48,478 nt of DNA from Akkermansia muciniphila (GTDB lineage: Bacteria; Verrucomicrobiota; Verrucomicrobiia; Verrucomicrobiales; Verrucomicrobiaceae), in NCBI GenBank assembly GCA_945882215.1, contig CAMCWM010000016.1, positions 1 through 48,478 of the forward strand, in the 5' to 3' direction. Position 1 is the stretch's first letter. Each line of letters opens with the position of its first letter. This document shows positions 47,237 through 48,478 of the stretch, piece after piece. The position numbers and the translations under genes were made by a program. The notes under the pieces are model-generated. The model searched no databases, was not told the DNA's origin, and saw nothing but the letters and a program-made list of their open reading frames with translations.

Positions 47237-48478
47237 TCAAACCGCGGCAGTGGTGGCACGACGGCGGATGGCGAGCAGGATGCCGGCGCAACTGACGAGC
47301 AGCGGCACGGCGAGGAAGTTCAGCCACTTGAGCATGGTCTTGGTGTACTCGATCTCGCGGTTCTGGTCCTTCTTGATCTCGCGCGCCTTGCGGGAGAGAT
47401 CGACATCGTTCTGCATGAGGGCCTCCAGGTCCTTCTGCTGCTGCGGATCGACGATGAAGCCCTTGCCCTTGGAATCACGCTTCAGACGCAGCGCGCCCAT
47501 TTTCTCGGCGATCTTCTCGCGCTCGGTCTCAAGCGCCATGAGCTGCGGACGGTAGCGGCTTTCCACCTTCTCGCGCATTTCCTTGATGGTGCTGAAGGGT
47601 CGCACGGCGGACTTGCGGTTGCGGACCTGGAGGAGATCGCCACCGCCGGAGAGCACTTCCACGGCGTTGAGGATCATCGGCAGATTGCCGGTGCGGGAGA
47701 CGAGCATGCCGGTCATGGGATCCTGTTGCACGCAGAAGGCGTCATAAAGCATGTCCACATCGGAGAAGAGGATGACAACTCCTTCGCTGTTGGCGGATTC
47801 TTTGAGGGAACCGTCGTCCTTCTTCGGCTCCTCTTTCTTCTCCGTCGCAGGGGCAGCAGCGGGCGCTGCGGGTGCGGCGGGTGCGGCGGCAGGAGTGGGA
47901 GCTGCCACAGGTGCGGAAGCCGGAGCGGCCGTGGCGGGAACAGCGACCGGAGGCGTGGTGACCGTGACGGGTGGAGTGGTGGCAGCCGGAGCTGGGGCAG
48001 CAGGCGCGGCTGGTGCAGACGGAGTTGTTGCCGCGGCTGGTTTGGCATCGTCCTGAGCACCGCCGGTTTCGGGGCTGCCCGGCGCTTTGGCGGGTTTGCC
48101 GTTGGGGAAGGCAGTTTTGAATTTGCCGGTGAGACGGACGGCGAGGATCTGCTTGCGACCGCTGGAGGTGAAGTTGCTGAGACCCTGCGGTGAACGCGCT
48201 TTTTCCGCTTCGGTGAGGTCGATCATGGCGGACTCCTCCGAGCTGGAGGCCAGGGTGTCGGCATCAATGCCATCGCGCTTGTCGATGCTGAACGAGCCAG
48301 CAGTGACCATGGTGAGCGAGTTGAGACCGGAGGTGATGCGGTCCTCGCGGCTGATGGCGGCGGCGGGCAGTTGCAGCGCGGTGGGGTTGTTGCGGCCTTG
48401 CAGCATGCCGCGGTAGTTCATGTCGGCCACGACCATGTCGCCCTTGAAGCCGATGCCCCAGGACTTGAAGAGGTTTTT
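47237..48478 (-). CDS. GldG-like ABC-type transport auxiliary protein, partial
   Basis: The gene enters from the right edge; the 413 residues in the window are its C-terminal part. KNLFKSWGIGFKGDMVVAD and VVILFSDVDMLYDAF followed by QQDPMTGM are seen in the GldG/DUF7088 family. An alanine/proline linker of about 80 residues (around 47860-48060) precedes the C-terminal domain with IKEMREKVESRYRPQLMALE, a coiled coil and a final membrane helix (WLNFLAVPLLVSCAGILLAI). GldG works with ABC permease GldF and ATPase GldA, and with DUF4340. The usual upstream ABC genes should lie beyond the right edge. Confidence 0.85.
   Translation of the reverse strand, partial: KNLFKSWGIGFKGDMVVADMNYRGMLQGRNNPTALQLPAAAISREDRITSGLNSLTMVTAGSFSIDKRDGIDADTLASSSEESAMIDLTEAEKARSPQGLSNFTSSGRKQILAVRLTGKFKTAFPNGKPAKAPGSPETGGAQDDAKPAAATTPSAPAAPAAPAPAATTPPVTVTTPPVAVPATAAPASAPVAAPTPAAAPAAPAAPAAAPATEKKEEPKKDDGSLKESANSEGVVILFSDVDMLYDAFCVQQDPMTGMLVSRTGNLPMILNAVEVLSGGGDLLQVRNRKSAVRPFSTIKEMREKVESRYRPQLMALETEREKIAEKMGALRLKRDSKGKGFIVDPQQQKDLEALMQNDVDLSRKAREIKKDQNREIEYTKTMLKWLNFLAVPLLVSCAGILLAIRRRATTAAV

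Overview
The window reads as a chromosomal piece of a GC-rich member of the phylum Verrucomicrobia, most likely Verrucomicrobiaceae/Prosthecobacter-like. This is inferred from gene families, not from a marker gene. The families are two PSD1-type cytochrome proteins (PSCyt1-DUF1549-DUF1553), a DUF1501 partner, a HEAT/cytochrome membrane-bound dehydrogenase-like protein, DUF5069, GldG/DUF4340 and large Hanks-type kinases. I saw no rRNA, tRNA, CRISPR array, prophage or insertion sequence.

Left part (1-12.3 kb, nearly all minus strand): an operon-like block that reads, in transcription order, conserved small protein, MoxR AAA+ ATPase, a pair of small proteins (one glycine-zipper membrane protein), DUF58, VWA/BatA-like protein, a PIN toxin with an overlapping antitoxin candidate, a giant DUF4175-like coiled-coil membrane protein and an FHA/Sel1-like protein that leaves the window. 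The core MoxR-DUF58-VWA-DUF4175 set is a known neighbourhood. The toxin pair and the small-protein pair look like insertions into it. The FHA-like gene seems to carry a one-base frameshift.

Middle part (12.3-32.8 kb): secreted hydrolases (class C beta-lactamase-like enzyme, feruloyl/PHB-type esterase), an ArsC/Spx-like protein, an RluD-type pseudouridine synthase, a Ser/Thr kinase with an N-terminal zinc ribbon, DUF5069, a heme/HEAT dehydrogenase-like protein, an SDR oxidoreductase, and a FadR-type regulator. The regulator has a palindromic operator candidate at its own start and is translationally coupled to a PSD1-DUF1501 pair, which suggests a regulated catabolic unit. Then come rpsP-khpA, a FluC fluoride channel and an AI-2E family transporter, and a pyridoxamine-oxidase-like protein.

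Right part (32.9-48.5 kb): a 1469-residue kinase with two carbohydrate-binding-like domains and leucine-rich repeats, a PIN-PhoH ATPase, a small EF-hand protein, a second PSD1 protein without a DUF1501 partner, a membrane-anchored coiled-coil protein, DprA, a lipoprotein-like protein, a methyltransferase, and the end of a GldG-DUF4340 gliding/ABC-type operon.

The most unusual signal is a set of short tandem repeats with a 7-base period (two more have a 9-base period). They are scattered through the window, mostly in frame inside protein linkers, one of them at the same linker in both PSD1 proteins. Repeated palindromes with GTGAGAC/GTCTCAC arms form a second dispersed family.
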